DNA from: Flavobacteriaceae bacterium
GTDB taxonomy: Bacteria; Bacteroidota; Bacteroidia; Flavobacteriales; Flavobacteriaceae
Assembly (NCBI GenBank): GCA_009886625.1
Contig: QXZA01000029.1
Coordinates: 102,024-166,023 of the forward strand
Length of the DNA stretch: 64,000 bases
Direction of reading: 5' to 3'
The notes beneath the pieces are model-generated. The model was not told where the DNA came from and did no database searches. It worked only from the letters and a program-made list of their open reading frames with translations. Shown here in pieces: positions 63,988 through 64,000 of the stretch. A program made the translations under genes and the position numbers. Each line of letters begins with the position of its first letter. The stretch's first letter is position 1.

Positions 63988-64000
63988 GAAGAAGGCGGCG
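63988..64000 (-). rRNA. rrf: 3' end of a 5S rRNA gene, cut by the window edge
   Basis: The minus strand of the last bases reads CGCCGCCTTCTTC, matching the usual 3' end of Bacteroidota 5S rRNA (GTCGCCGCCTTC), and a strong terminator follows at once. Only about 13 bases are inside the window, so this is an inference. Confidence 0.55.

Noticed and set aside
1..64000. Search for CRISPR arrays, tandem repeats, prophage or integrase genes
   Set aside because: No regularly spaced repeats or phage/mobile genes were found; the repeats seen are terminators or short runs.

Overview
The window is a dense piece of an AT-rich chromosome from a member of the Bacteroidota, most likely a (marine) Flavobacteriaceae. 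The evidence is: promoter -7 boxes of the Bacteroidetes type (TAnnTTTG) sitting close in front of many start codons, no obvious Shine-Dalgarno sequences, a fused CcsBA cytochrome c assembly protein, and flavobacterial families such as DUF4290, DUF6452, DUF6048, DUF2911 and DUF6174. There is no phage, transposon, CRISPR array or obvious island. Most of the window is ordinary housekeeping DNA, with a few accessory clusters and three decayed or frameshifted genes.

Layout. 1-10 kb: the 3' part of a group II PLP decarboxylase, a YbdG-type mechanosensitive channel, a giant secreted BNR/sortilin-like repeat protein, a DUF5117-type zinc metalloprotease, a wrecked ECF sigma factor gene, arginase and a TerB-like protein. 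10-15 kb: small membrane protein and lipoprotein, CcsBA, a frameshifted small membrane protein, group III truncated haemoglobin. 15-23 kb: a + strand run of DUF2520 protein, KdsC, Maf, lipoprotein, PIG-L deacetylase, a 28-codon peptide, a sodium:solute symporter and a BaiN-family flavoprotein; then tRNA-Met with its terminator. 23-33 kb: plug-domain protein, START-like protein, degenerate class IV aminotransferase, YqgE, HU, Fmt, RecQ, AAA ATPase, DUF493, DUF4290 and MurA (with Asp in place of the catalytic Cys).

33.8-41.5 kb: a nine-gene, mostly overlapping minus-strand operon, SRPBCC - SDR - class I photolyase - DUF2256 - DASH cryptochrome - FeS-BCP photolyase - fourth photolyase/cryptochrome - TIGR03643 - DUF1801. 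A single promoter precedes it, with a 17-bp palindrome plus an extra half-site immediately upstream of the -7 box. This looks like a light-induced regulon controlled by a MerR/LitR-type regulator encoded elsewhere, and it is the most interesting system in the window.

41.6-52.2 kb: DUF2911 protein, EamA exporter, TauE/SafE transporter without a standard start codon, CutC, then a six-gene + strand run (glycosylasparaginase, GMC dehydrogenase, its subunit 3 chaperone, GlpK, GlpD, GlpF) that couples glycerol uptake and oxidation to a periplasmic-type flavin dehydrogenase. 52.2-64 kb: RNase Y, a candidate 6S RNA, ZapA and its coiled-coil neighbour, an M23 peptidase, cysteine desulfurase, ornithine aminotransferase, RlmD, DUF6452/DUF6048, an RlmL-like methyltransferase and a ZIP transporter. 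The window ends in the terminator and the last bases of what is probably a 5S rRNA gene on the minus strand, that is, the end of an rRNA operon.
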